NCBI RefSeq assembly: GCF_042677005.1
Contig: NZ_JBHTIF010000004.1
Location: 186,001-250,000, forward strand
Source: Lysobacter_I brunescens
Lineage (GTDB): Bacteria > Pseudomonadota > Gammaproteobacteria > Xanthomonadales > Xanthomonadaceae
DNA: 64,000 nucleotides
Direction of reading: 5' to 3'
The position numbers and the translations under genes were made by a program. Below the pieces are notes generated by a model. It was not told the origin of the DNA. It was given only the letters and a program-made list of their open reading frames with translations, and searched no databases. Every line of letters starts with the position of its first letter. The stretch's first letter is position 1. Of this stretch, positions 1 through 8,935 are shown piece by piece.

Positions 1-34
1 CGGCGCGGCGCGCGCGACGTGGCCGCCGGAAGCG

Positions 35-700
35 TCATCCGTTGAACAGGGTCGCCATCGATACGTCGCAGGCGCCCATCGCACGCAGCATGACCTGCGT
101 CGCGAGGTTCTCGCCTGCGGCCTCGCCGCTCTGCTCGTTCTCCTCGGACGACTTGTCGGTCGAGAAGGCATTGCCGAGGCCCGACAGCTTGCGCAGGCCG
201 GCGTGATCCGGGGCGGTCATGAAGGCCATGAACGAGGCGAGCTGCTCCGGCGTGGCGCTGCCCAGCACCTCCTGCTCGCTGACCTTCACGCCGGTGCGCT
301 CGCCCTCGGCTCCGGCCATCATCAGACGGCCCATCACCGCAGCTGCGCCGCCTTCGAGCAGCTTCACTTCGTCATCGATGCGGGACGGGTTGGTGGCCAC
401 GTACTCGGCCACGTCTTTGCGCTTCGCGCGGCGATAGCCGGTGTTGCTCAGTTCGCCCCGCAGGCAGGACAGCTGCGCCGGGGTCACGGCGTCGGGCTTG
501 TCCTGCATCGGCCACTTCGGATCGTCCTTGGCCAGCATCTCGAAGATGCGGCCCATCGGCACGAGTTCGACCATGAGGTCGGTGAGGCGGTCGGTCTTCG
601 CTTCCAGCGAGGCTTTCGCAGGGCCGGCCGCATGCGCGGATACGGACAGCAGGGCGCCGGTGAGCAGCAGCGCGGAGATGGACTGGATGACGCGTTTCAT
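35..700 (-). CDS. exported protein of unknown function
   Basis: A 221-residue protein whose first 24 residues form a clear signal peptide (basic MKR start, leucine-rich core, cleavage expected after VSAHA), so it should be periplasmic or secreted. The rest is alpha-helical in character and has two cysteines (in LSCLRG and near the end in GACDVS) that could form a disulfide. No known family was recognised. The start follows a G-rich stretch a few bases upstream. It lies 80 bp downstream of carA on the same strand and may be read from the carA transcript. carB is not in the window and might lie beyond it. Confidence 0.8.
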   Translation of the reverse strand: MKRVIQSISALLLTGALLSVSAHAAGPAKASLEAKTDRLTDLMVELVPMGRIFEMLAKDDPKWPMQDKPDAVTPAQLSCLRGELSNTGYRRAKRKDVAEYVATNPSRIDDEVKLLEGGAAAVMGRLMMAGAEGERTGVKVSEQEVLGSATPEQLASFMAFMTAPDHAGLRKLSGLGNAFSTDKSSEENEQSGEAAGENLATQVMLRAMGACDVSMATLFNG

Positions 701-780
701 CGGAACCCCCTGGAGGTGGGTGGGTGGGTCATGCCGGGCGACGGCATGCGCCGGGAGGCGGCAGGTCCGGCGTACGAAAT

Positions 781-1905
<1,125 letters not shown>

Positions 1906-1940
1906 GGGGTTCGCCTTTGTTGGGGCTGACGGCAGGTTGC

Positions 1941-1977
1941 AAAAAGCCCCGGGCGCGGTCTGTAACCGGCCCGTGGC
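1941..1977 (-). terminator. Rho-independent terminator / possible attenuator in the carA leader
   Basis: On the minus strand a G+C-rich stem (GCCAC-GGGC-CGGT paired with ACCG-GCCC-GGGGC, one bulged C, one A.G mismatch, loop TACAG) is followed directly by TTTTT. It lies 36 bases upstream of the carA GTG and just downstream of a predicted promoter. It could end dapB transcription, but a carA transcript starting at the predicted promoter would have to read through it, which is the geometry of a transcription attenuator. Confidence 0.75.
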
Positions 1978-1999
1978 TTCTGGAGTCAGGCGAGCGAGA

Positions 2000-2029
2000 A
2001 TTGTACCGGCGCGGGCCGGCCAGCGCCAG
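2000..2029 (-). promoter_or_regulatory. predicted carA promoter
   Basis: Minus-strand -10 hexamer TACAAT (2000-2005) lies 18 bases from CTGGCG (2024-2029), a weak -35. The predicted transcription start, about 1993, gives a leader of about 90 bases that contains the terminator-like hairpin. The -10 match is strong and the -35 poor, so an activator may be needed or the -35 may be wrong. Confidence 0.5.
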
Positions 2030-2070
2030 CACGAATTGCGGCACTGCATCAAAATCCGGCGAGATTCGCC

Positions 2071-2781
2071 TCAGTCCAGCAGATCGCGCAGCCGATAGGC
2101 GCCAGGATCGCGTCCGGCCAGTCGCGCGGCGGCATGCAGCGCGCCCCGGGCGAAGATGTCACGGTTGGTGGCGCGATGGATCAGCTCGATCCGCTCGCCC
2201 TGCCCCGCGAACTGGACCAGGTGCTCGCCGACGATGTCGCCGGCGCGCAGGCTGGCGTAGCGCGGATCGGCACCACCGCGCCCGGCGGCAGCGCCCAGGG
2301 TCAGGGCCGTGCCCGAGGGCGCATCCAGCTTGCGCGTGTGGTGGGATTCGACGATGTCGCAATCCCAGCCCGACAGCGTCCGGGCGGCGCGTTCGACCAG
2401 GTCTTCCAGCACGGCGACGCCGAGGCTGAAATTGGAAGCCCACAGCACGGGGATCTGCACAGACGCCGCCTGCAGGACCGCGCGCTGCTGGCTGGCCAGC
2501 CCGGTGGTGCCGGAGACGAAGGCTGTGCGACGTTTCGCGCAGAGGGCGAGGATGCCGTCGAAGGCCACGGGCAGGCTGAAATCGATGGCCACGTCGAAAT
2601 CGGGCGCGGCATCGAGTTCGGCGACGGGATGGAAAGGCTGGCCGAGCAGGCCGGTTTCGGCGACGGGCGGCGCGACGGCGGCGGCCAGCGTCAGCGAGGG
2701 CTGTTCAGCCATCAACCGCAGCAGCGTCTGCCCCATCCGACCGCTCGCACCGTGGATCAGGACACGGATGGGAGCATTCAT
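2071..2781 (-). CDS. dapB: 4-hydroxy-tetrahydrodipicolinate reductase
   Basis: Reduces 4-hydroxy-tetrahydrodipicolinate with NAD(P)H in the diaminopimelate/lysine pathway, in the cytoplasm. The 236 residues carry the Rossmann glycine motif GASGRMG (about residues 10-16), the SNFSLGV segment and the substrate-binding signature ESHHTRKLDAPSGTA with its catalytic His pair and Lys. Length is slightly below the 240-270 typical of the family. It reads away from the metal-hydrolase-like gene on the plus strand, with 126 bp between them, and precedes carA, an arrangement common in proteobacteria. Confidence 0.96.
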   Translation of the reverse strand: MNAPIRVLIHGASGRMGQTLLRLMAEQPSLTLAAAVAPPVAETGLLGQPFHPVAELDAAPDFDVAIDFSLPVAFDGILALCAKRRTAFVSGTTGLASQQRAVLQAASVQIPVLWASNFSLGVAVLEDLVERAARTLSGWDCDIVESHHTRKLDAPSGTALTLGAAAGRGGADPRYASLRAGDIVGEHLVQFAGQGERIELIHRATNRDIFARGALHAAARLAGRDPGAYRLRDLLD

Positions 2782-2907
2782 CCGCGTAAGCTACCGGGAC
2801 GGCCACCGGGTGACAACAAATCCGGTCGAGTATGGATGCGTGCGCCGCGACGCGTGAAGACATTCCAGGGGGGAGCGTCTTCCACGCAGAAGCACAGGAG
2901 CACGTCC

Positions 2908-3771
2908 ATGTCAGTCCTCATGCCCACCCGATCCTTCCGCGCGCCGCTGCAGCCGGACATCCCGCGAAACTGGCTGCCCGCCAATCCCGCACTCTCGGCC
3001 CTGCTCGACATGTACACGGTCATCGTGCCGTCGAACGAAGCCTTCTACATGCGTACCCTGGCGCGCTGCCTGGGACGCATCGACGACCCGGACCTCGCGG
3101 CGGCGGGACGCGCCTTCATCCATCAGGAGGCCGAGCACGGCGTCGCCCACAAGCGCTTCTGGTCGGTGCTGGACGCGCACGGCTACCGCTACCGCAGACT
3201 CGAACGCATCATCGATGTGCTGACGTTCCGCCTCACAGAACGCATCGCGCCACTGTCGCTGCGCATGTCGATGGTCAGCTGCATCGAGCACATCAATGCC
3301 TTCATGGCCCACGAGTTCCTTCGCCAGGGCATCCTGGCGGATGCGCACCCGGAAGTCCGGGCGATGCAGGAATGGCATTTCGCCGAGGAAATCGAACACA
3401 AGTCGGTGTCGTTCGACGTGCTGCGCGCGGTCTCGCCGGGCTACGGCATGCGACTGGCCGGCTGGGTGCCGACCACGGTCCTGTTCTACACGCTGATGAC
3501 CCTGGGCATGCTGTTTTTCCTCGCACAGGATGGCGGCCTCTGGCGTGCTTCGACGTGGCGCGGCCTCTGGCGCCATCTCGGGCCGGAGCACGGCATGGCC
3601 CGGCGTACGCTGAAACATCTGTTTGCCTACCTGAAACCGTCGTTCCATCCCTCGCAGTTGGACGATCGCGCGCTCGCCGAAGCGGTGATCGCACGCTATT
3701 CGTCGCCCCAGGGCGGCTGGCTCGCGCCTGCGACGCGCGGGAGCGGCCGAGCGCCGGATCTGGCCGCCTGA
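2908..3771 (+). CDS. predicted metal-dependent hydrolase (PF10118/COG3687-like)
   Basis: A 287-residue protein resembling the family annotated as predicted metal-dependent hydrolases (DUF/PF10118). Acidic and histidine residues typical of a ferritin-like di-metal site are visible: FIHQEAEHGVAHKRF, then SCIEHINAFMAHE and WHFAEEIEHKSVSFD, giving repeated E-x2-H pairs. One hydrophobic segment (VLFYTLMTLGMLFFLAQ, about residues 190-206) may anchor it to the membrane. The ATG follows ACAGGAG by 7 bases. The substrate is unknown. It is the only plus-strand gene in the first 10 kb. Confidence 0.75.
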   Translation: MSVLMPTRSFRAPLQPDIPRNWLPANPALSALLDMYTVIVPSNEAFYMRTLARCLGRIDDPDLAAAGRAFIHQEAEHGVAHKRFWSVLDAHGYRYRRLERIIDVLTFRLTERIAPLSLRMSMVSCIEHINAFMAHEFLRQGILADAHPEVRAMQEWHFAEEIEHKSVSFDVLRAVSPGYGMRLAGWVPTTVLFYTLMTLGMLFFLAQDGGLWRASTWRGLWRHLGPEHGMARRTLKHLFAYLKPSFHPSQLDDRALAEAVIARYSSPQGGWLAPATRGSGRAPDLAA

Positions 3772-3788
3772 TCGCTGCGCTCGATCAC

Positions 3789-4898
3789 TCAATCAATCAT
3801 CCGTCCGATCGCCGAGGCCTCGATGTCCCGCACCACGGCGTCCAGCGCGGCGCGATCCTGGTCTGCAGCGAAGCCGAAGCGGAAATGCACCTCGCCCGCC
3901 GGGGTGCGCGAGGAATGGATCGACGACAGGCTGACGCCGTGGCGCTCGAACACTTCGAGCAGCGCGCGCAGCGACCCCGAACGGTCGTCGGGCAGGTGCA
4001 ACGCGAGCGACGGCGTTTCGAGCAGGTCGGCCAGCAGGTAGGCGATGCGTTCGAAGGCATGGTTGCCCTCGCCCAGCACCTCCGTGCCGTAGGCATCGTG
4101 GCTGTCGTGCAGGAATCGGGTGCGGAAGGCCTTGCGCGCCGCCTCGCCGCCGCTGCGCACCAGGTCGCGCAGCGTCGTCAGTTCGTCCGCCAGCCGATCG
4201 AGCATCTCCGGCACGTGCGGATTGTCGAACTGGATGTCCTCGTAGATCTGCGGATTGAGCGAGAGGATCCGGGTAACGATCGCATGGTCCATCTCGAAAG
4301 CGGCCGTGCGCATCGGCAGCAGCGACGACGGTGGCCCGAGCGAGGTCGCATGACTGCGGACAACGGCAGCCTGGGCGAGATGCGTCGCATGGACCATCGC
4401 CTGGACCAGGGTCATCGCCCGGTCGTGATGCTCGGCATCGATGCGCACGACTTCGGCTTCGAGGGCGGCCAGCAGCTTGGCGAGCCAGTCGCGCCAATGA
4501 TCGAGCCGCGCTTCGCACACCACCAGCACCCGCCCCTTCAGGGTCGGCGACTTCGGCGGCGCGGTCATCGGATGCAGGCCGACCACGTCGGCCTGCGAGC
4601 GGCACATCGCCGCCACCGGCGCCTGCTTGATCGAAGTGATGTCCAGCCACAGCCGACCGCGCTCCCGTCCTGCCGAGCGTGCGACGCAGTCGTCGATGAT
4701 CGAGACGGTGTGGCGGATCGGCGCGGTGAACAGCAGTACGTCGGCGGCGTCCAGCACGTGATCGAGCGATTCGCTGGCCGGATCGACTGGGTCGAAGCCG
4801 ATCACCGGCAGTTGCATCCGCTGCTCGAAGAACTGACGCAACCATCGGCCATAGGCGCCCTGGCTGCCAACGAGGCCGATCACTGGCGTGGAGGACAT
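3789..4898 (-). CDS. tyrA: prephenate dehydrogenase with C-terminal ACT domain
   Basis: Oxidative decarboxylation of prephenate to 4-hydroxyphenylpyruvate in tyrosine synthesis. The 369 residues have an N-terminal nucleotide-binding fold beginning GLVGSQGAYGRW, the family motif LHPMTAPP, and the His-containing helix VQAMVHATHLAQ. The last 80 residues (LALHLPDDRSGSLRALLEVF onward) form an ACT domain, which in this family usually mediates feedback inhibition by aromatic amino acids. No chorismate mutase domain is present, unlike the enterobacterial T-protein. It converges with the plus-strand hydrolase gene (17 bp gap). Confidence 0.85.
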   Translation of the reverse strand: MSSTPVIGLVGSQGAYGRWLRQFFEQRMQLPVIGFDPVDPASESLDHVLDAADVLLFTAPIRHTVSIIDDCVARSAGRERGRLWLDITSIKQAPVAAMCRSQADVVGLHPMTAPPKSPTLKGRVLVVCEARLDHWRDWLAKLLAALEAEVVRIDAEHHDRAMTLVQAMVHATHLAQAAVVRSHATSLGPPSSLLPMRTAAFEMDHAIVTRILSLNPQIYEDIQFDNPHVPEMLDRLADELTTLRDLVRSGGEAARKAFRTRFLHDSHDAYGTEVLGEGNHAFERIAYLLADLLETPSLALHLPDDRSGSLRALLEVFERHGVSLSSIHSSRTPAGEVHFRFGFAADQDRAALDAVVRDIEASAIGRMID

Positions 4899-4954
4899 CG
4901 TTCCTGCTCCCGGGAAGGCCGGGCGAGCATGCGTGCAGCGGCGCCCGCATGCAA

Positions 4955-4979
4955 GACGCCCGCCGGGAAGGCGGGCGTC
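4955..4979 (-). terminator. terminator-like hairpin after dnaJ
   Basis: A perfect 10-bp stem (GACGCCCGCC/GGCGGGCGTC) with a 5-base loop lies 35 bp after the dnaJ stop and upstream of tyrA. On the minus strand only a short T-rich stretch (TTGCATG) follows, so termination may be partial. Confidence 0.65.
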
Positions 4980-5013
4980 GAGCGTCGTGAAGCTTGCGCC
5001 GCGAGGCTCGGAA

Positions 5014-6141
5014 TCAGGACGTCATGCGCTCCCAGAAGCTCTTCACGCCATCCATGAAGGTGCTGGAACGCGGCGAATGGCGCCGGGCTTCCTCGCCGAC
5101 GAAGGTCGCCTCGAACTGTTCGAGCAGCTCGCGCTGCTGCGAGGTGAGGTTGACCGGGGTCTCGACGACGACGCGGCAGTAGAGGTCGCCGGTGCTGCGG
5201 CTGCGCACCGAGCGCACGCCCTTCTCGCGCAGGCGGAAGACCTTGCCGGTCTGGGTTTCGGGCGGGATGCGGATCTCGGCTTCGCCGCCGAGCGTGGGCA
5301 CGCGCACAGTGTCGCCGAGCGCGGCCTGGGAGATGCGGATCGGCACTTCGCAGTGCAGGTCGTCGCCGTCGCGTTGGAAGATGTCGTGCTCGCGCACGCG
5401 CACATCGACGTACAGATCGCCCGGAGGCGCGCCGGCCGGGCCGGCCTCGCCCTCGCCCGACAGGCGGATGCGGTCGCCGTTGTCGACGCCCGCCGGAATC
5501 TTCACCGAGAGGACCTTCTCCTCCTCCACGCGCCCGGCGCCCCGGCAGCTCTTGCAGGGCGACACGATGCGCTTGCCGTTGCCGCCGCAATGCGGGCACG
5601 GCTGCTGCATCGCGAAGATGCCGCGCTGGAAGCGGACCTGGCCGCGTCCCTGGCAGGTGGCGCAGGTTTCGACCTTGCCGTCCTCCGAGCCGCTGCCCTT
5701 GCAGGGCTTGCAGTCGACCAGCGTGGGAATCTCGATGCGCTTCTCGACGCCGGCGACCGCCTCTTCGAGGTCCAGCTCCATGACGTAGCCGATGTCGGCG
5801 CCGCGACGCGGGCCGCGCGATCCGCCGCCACCGCCGAAGATGTTGCCGAAGATGTCGCCGAAGATGTCGTTGATGTCGGCGCCGTGGGCACCGCCGCCAC
5901 CGCCGCCCATGCCGTGCTCGAACGCGGCATGGCCATGCGCGTCGTAGGCCCGGCGCTTGTTGGCGTCGGACAGCACTTCGTAGGCTTCCTTCGCTTCCTT
6001 GAACGAGGCCTCGGCGGTGGCGTCGTCCGGATTGCGATCGGGGTGGTACTTCATCGCCAGGCGGCGATAGGCCTTCTTCAGCTCGTCCTCGCCGGCATTG
6101 CGGGCCACGCCCAGGACTTCGTAGTAATCGCGTTTGCTCAT
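5014..6141 (-). CDS. dnaJ: chaperone protein DnaJ
   Basis: Type I Hsp40 co-chaperone that delivers substrates to DnaK and stimulates its ATPase. The 375 residues show the J domain (1-70, with the HPD loop at 33-35), a Gly/Phe-rich linker (about 75-120, including GGGGGGAHG), four CxxCxGxG zinc-binding repeats (CKPCKGSG, CATCQGRG, CPHCGGNG, CKSCRGAG) and the C-terminal substrate-binding domains. It lies 101 bp downstream of dnaK on the same strand. The intervening sequence holds a hairpin that may make dnaJ expression lower than dnaK. Confidence 0.98.
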   Translation of the reverse strand: MSKRDYYEVLGVARNAGEDELKKAYRRLAMKYHPDRNPDDATAEASFKEAKEAYEVLSDANKRRAYDAHGHAAFEHGMGGGGGGAHGADINDIFGDIFGNIFGGGGGSRGPRRGADIGYVMELDLEEAVAGVEKRIEIPTLVDCKPCKGSGSEDGKVETCATCQGRGQVRFQRGIFAMQQPCPHCGGNGKRIVSPCKSCRGAGRVEEEKVLSVKIPAGVDNGDRIRLSGEGEAGPAGAPPGDLYVDVRVREHDIFQRDGDDLHCEVPIRISQAALGDTVRVPTLGGEAEIRIPPETQTGKVFRLREKGVRSVRSRSTGDLYCRVVVETPVNLTSQQRELLEQFEATFVGEEARRHSPRSSTFMDGVKSFWERMTS

Positions 6142-6184
6142 GGAATGCCGGAGAAGTGTCGTGGAAATGCGCTGTCTTCAATGC

Positions 6185-6222
6185 GGAAACGGGAGCGCGC
6201 GGCTGGCCACGTCTCCCGTTCC
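6185..6222 (-). other. hairpin between dnaK and dnaJ
   Basis: An inverted repeat (GGAAACGGGAG with CTCCCGTTCC, one bulged A, 17-base loop) lies in the 101-bp dnaK-dnaJ gap. No strong T-run follows on the minus strand, so it looks more like a processing, stabilising or partial-termination element than a full terminator. A smaller CCCC/GGGG hairpin lies beside it. Confidence 0.4.
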
Positions 6223-6242
6223 CGTTGCCCCGACGAAGGGGA

Positions 6243-8165
6243 TTACTTGTTGTCGTCCTTCACTTCCGTGAACTCGGCGTCGACGACATCGTCGTTCTTC
6301 GCCGAAGCCGACGGGCCGGGACCGGCGTCGCCGGGACCCTGCTGACCGGCGTTGGCGGCGGCCATCATCGGCTGCACGGCCTCTTCCAGCGCCTTCGACT
6401 TGGCTTCGATCTGCGCCTTGTCGTCGCCCTTCATCGCGGTCTCGACCTCGGCGATCGCACCTTCGACGCGGCCGATCATCTCGCCCGGGACCTTGTCGCC
6501 GTGGTCCTTGATCGCGCTGCGCGCGGCATGGATCAGGGCGTCGGCGTGGTTGCGCGCCTGCACCAGCTCGTGGAACTTCTTGTCCTCCTCGCGGTGCGCC
6601 TCGGCGTCCTGGACCATGCGCTGGATCTCGTCGTCCGACAGGCCCGAGCCGGCCTTGATCTCGACCTTCTGCTCCTTGCCGGTCTTCTTGTCCTTGGCGC
6701 TGACGTGCAGGATGCCGTTGGCGTCGATGTCGAAGGTCACTTCGATCTGCGGCATGCCGCGCGGTGCGGGCTCGATGCCGGACAAGTCGAAGCGGGCCAG
6801 CGACTTGTTGTACATCGCCTGGGCGCGCTCGCCCTGCAGCACGTGCACGGTCACCGCGCTCTGGTTGTCGGCCGCGGTCGAGTAGGTCTGCGTGGCCTTG
6901 GTCGGGATGGTGGTGTTCTTCTCGATGATCTTGTTGAACTCGCCGCCCAGCACTTCGATGCCCAGCGACAGCGGGGTCACGTCGAGCAGCAGCACGTCCT
7001 TCACGTCGCCGGCGAGTACGCCGCCCTGGATCGCGGCGCCGATGGCGACGGCCTCGTCCGGGTTCACGTCCTTGCGCGGCTCCTTGCCGAAGAACTCGGC
7101 CACCGCCGCCTGCACCTTCGGCATGCGGGTCTGGCCACCGACCAGGATCACCTCGCTGATGTCGCTGGCGCGCAGGCCGGCATCGTTCAGCGCGGTGCGG
7201 CACGGATCGATCGTGCGCTTCACCAGATCCTCGACCAGGGCTTCGAGCTTGGCGCGGGTGAGCTTGATGTTCAGGTGCTTCGGACCCGAAGCGTCGGCCG
7301 TGACGTACGGCAGGTTCACTTCGGTCTGCTGCGACGAGGACAGCTCGATCTTCGCGCGCTCGGCGGCATCCTTCAGGCGCTGCAGGGCGAGCGGATCCTT
7401 GCGCAGGTCGATGCCCTGGTCCTTCTGGAATTCCTCGACGAGGTAGTCGATGACGCGCTTGTCGAAGTCTTCGCCGCCGAGGAAGGTGTCGCCGTTGGTG
7501 GCCAGCACTTCGAACTGCTTCTCGCCGTCGACGTTGGCGATCTCGATGATCGACACGTCGAAGGTGCCGCCGCCGAGGTCGTACACGGCGATCTTGCGAT
7601 CGGCGCCGTCGGCCTTGTCCAGGCCGTAGGCCAGCGCGGCCGCGGTCGGCTCGTTGATGATGCGCTTCACTTCCAGGCCGGCGATGCGACCGGCGTCCTT
7701 GGTCGCCTGGCGCTGGCTGTCGTTAAAGTAGGCCGGGACGGTGATGACGGCTTCGGTCACGGTCTCGCCGAGGTAGGCTTCGGCGGTCTTCTTCATCTTG
7801 CCCAGCACTTCGGCCGAGATCTGCTGCGGCGCCATCTTGCGGCCATCGCTGGTCGCGACCCAGGCGTCGCCGTTGTCGTGCGCCTGGATGGCGTACGGCA
7901 CCAGATCGAGGTCCTTCTTGACTTCGGCGTCGGTGAACTTGCGGCCGATCAGGCGCTTCACCGCGTAGAAGGTGTTCTTGGGATTGGTGACGGCCTGGCG
8001 CTTGGCGCTGGCGCCGACCAGGACTTCGCCGTCCTTGGTGTAGGCCACGATCGACGGCGTGGTGCGGTCACCCTCGCTGTTTTCGATGACCCTGGCCTTG
8101 CCGCCTTCCATGATCGCGACGCACGAATTGGTGGTGCCGAGATCGATACCGATGATCTTGCCCAT
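6243..8165 (-). CDS. dnaK: chaperone protein DnaK (Hsp70)
   Basis: ATP-dependent cytoplasmic Hsp70 working with DnaJ and GrpE. The 640 residues fit the family exactly: it begins MGKIIGIDLGTTNSCVA (phosphate-1 motif), has VITVPAYFNDSQRQATKDA, the phosphate-2 motif IAVYDLGGGTFDVSII, the linker DVLLLDVTPLSLG, a beta-sandwich substrate domain and a disordered C-terminus ending in an acidic EFTEV-type tail. It sits between grpE and dnaJ and has its own predicted sigma32 promoter. Confidence 0.99.
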   Translation of the reverse strand: MGKIIGIDLGTTNSCVAIMEGGKARVIENSEGDRTTPSIVAYTKDGEVLVGASAKRQAVTNPKNTFYAVKRLIGRKFTDAEVKKDLDLVPYAIQAHDNGDAWVATSDGRKMAPQQISAEVLGKMKKTAEAYLGETVTEAVITVPAYFNDSQRQATKDAGRIAGLEVKRIINEPTAAALAYGLDKADGADRKIAVYDLGGGTFDVSIIEIANVDGEKQFEVLATNGDTFLGGEDFDKRVIDYLVEEFQKDQGIDLRKDPLALQRLKDAAERAKIELSSSQQTEVNLPYVTADASGPKHLNIKLTRAKLEALVEDLVKRTIDPCRTALNDAGLRASDISEVILVGGQTRMPKVQAAVAEFFGKEPRKDVNPDEAVAIGAAIQGGVLAGDVKDVLLLDVTPLSLGIEVLGGEFNKIIEKNTTIPTKATQTYSTAADNQSAVTVHVLQGERAQAMYNKSLARFDLSGIEPAPRGMPQIEVTFDIDANGILHVSAKDKKTGKEQKVEIKAGSGLSDDEIQRMVQDAEAHREEDKKFHELVQARNHADALIHAARSAIKDHGDKVPGEMIGRVEGAIAEVETAMKGDDKAQIEAKSKALEEAVQPMMAAANAGQQGPGDAGPGPSASAKNDDVVDAEFTEVKDDNK

Positions 8166-8220
8166 GACGGGATTCTCCGAGTCTGTGTTTTCTGGGGCGG
8201 TCTTGCCGCCGATGTTTCGT

Positions 8221-8248
8221 ATGTATGGCGCGGTGGCGGGGTTTCAAG
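8221..8248 (-). promoter_or_regulatory. predicted sigma32 heat-shock promoter of dnaK
   Basis: On the minus strand CTTGAAA (8242-8248) is followed, after 13 bases, by CCATACAT (8221-8228). This closely matches the sigma32 consensus CTTGAAA-N13/14-CCCCATNT. The predicted start gives a dnaK leader of about 50 bases. Confidence 0.8.
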
Positions 8249-8326
8249 CGCCGCCTGCCGCGTTCGTCGGACCGCTGGTCGCGACGCCGTGCCCGGCGTC
8301 CCCCGCGACCGTGTCCGACCGGGGCG

Positions 8327-8857
8327 TCAGTCCTGCTTCGCGACCACGACCAGGGCCGGGCGCAGCAGGCGATCGTTGAGCAGGTAGCCCTTCTGGTAGG
8401 TCTGCGCGACCGCACCCGGGGCGATGCCCTCGGCGTCGATCATGCTCATGGCCTGATGGTGCTCGGGGTTGAAGGCCTCGCCAGCGGCCGGAGCCACGGC
8501 CACCAGGCCATTGGCTTCGGCGATGCGCTGCAGCTGGCGCAGGGTCAGCTCCATGCCGGCGCGCAGCGGGTCGCCTTCCGGCGCGGCGGCCAAGCCGGCC
8601 TCCATGCTGTCGAACAGCGGCAGCAAGTCGCCGAGCAGGCGCTCGTTGGCGAACTTGCGGGCCATCTCGACCTCGCGGGCCAGGCGCTTGCGCTGGTTGT
8701 CGAGGTCGGCGCGCTCGCGCAGGGATTCGGCGCGCAGCTGTTCCAGTTCGCCCTTGAGGCGTTCGATCATCGCCTCCGGGGTGTCCGCTACGGCCTCGGT
8801 CGAGGTCGTGTGCTCGCCCTGGGCCTGGGCATCCTGTGAAGTCTGGTCTTGGGTCAT
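8327..8857 (-). CDS. grpE: nucleotide exchange factor GrpE
   Basis: Exchanges ADP for ATP on DnaK. The 176 residues comprise a polar disordered N-terminus (1-30), a long charged coiled-coil (about 30-80, RLKGELEQLRAESLRERADLD and beyond), the conserved RKRLAREVEMARKFANERLLGDLLPLFDSME helix region, and the C-terminal beta-wing domain (EAFNPEHHQAM, LLRPALVVVAK). It lies between hrcA and dnaK on the same strand. A sigma32-type promoter overlaps the hrcA stop codon upstream of it. Confidence 0.97.
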   Translation of the reverse strand: MTQDQTSQDAQAQGEHTTSTEAVADTPEAMIERLKGELEQLRAESLRERADLDNQRKRLAREVEMARKFANERLLGDLLPLFDSMEAGLAAAPEGDPLRAGMELTLRQLQRIAEANGLVAVAPAAGEAFNPEHHQAMSMIDAEGIAPGAVAQTYQKGYLLNDRLLRPALVVVAKQD

Positions 8858-8909
8858 GTCCGTTCCGATGGCGGGAGATGGGAAGGGAAACCCCGCCGAC
8901 CGCCGAGGG

Positions 8910-8935
8910 ATGGGGACACGTTCGCGGGAATCAAG
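8910..8935 (-). promoter_or_regulatory. predicted sigma32 heat-shock promoter of grpE
   Basis: Minus-strand CTTGATT (8929-8935), a 13-base spacer and CCCCATCC (8910-8915 onward) match the sigma32 consensus well. The -35 element overlaps the last codons of hrcA, so grpE can be induced independently of the hrcA promoter. Confidence 0.75.

Noticed and set aside
6156..8387. 743-codon plus-strand open frame opposite dnaK
   Set aside because: It overlaps the full dnaK gene, which has unmistakable Hsp70 motifs; the plus frame is His/Arg/Gly-rich shadow sequence.
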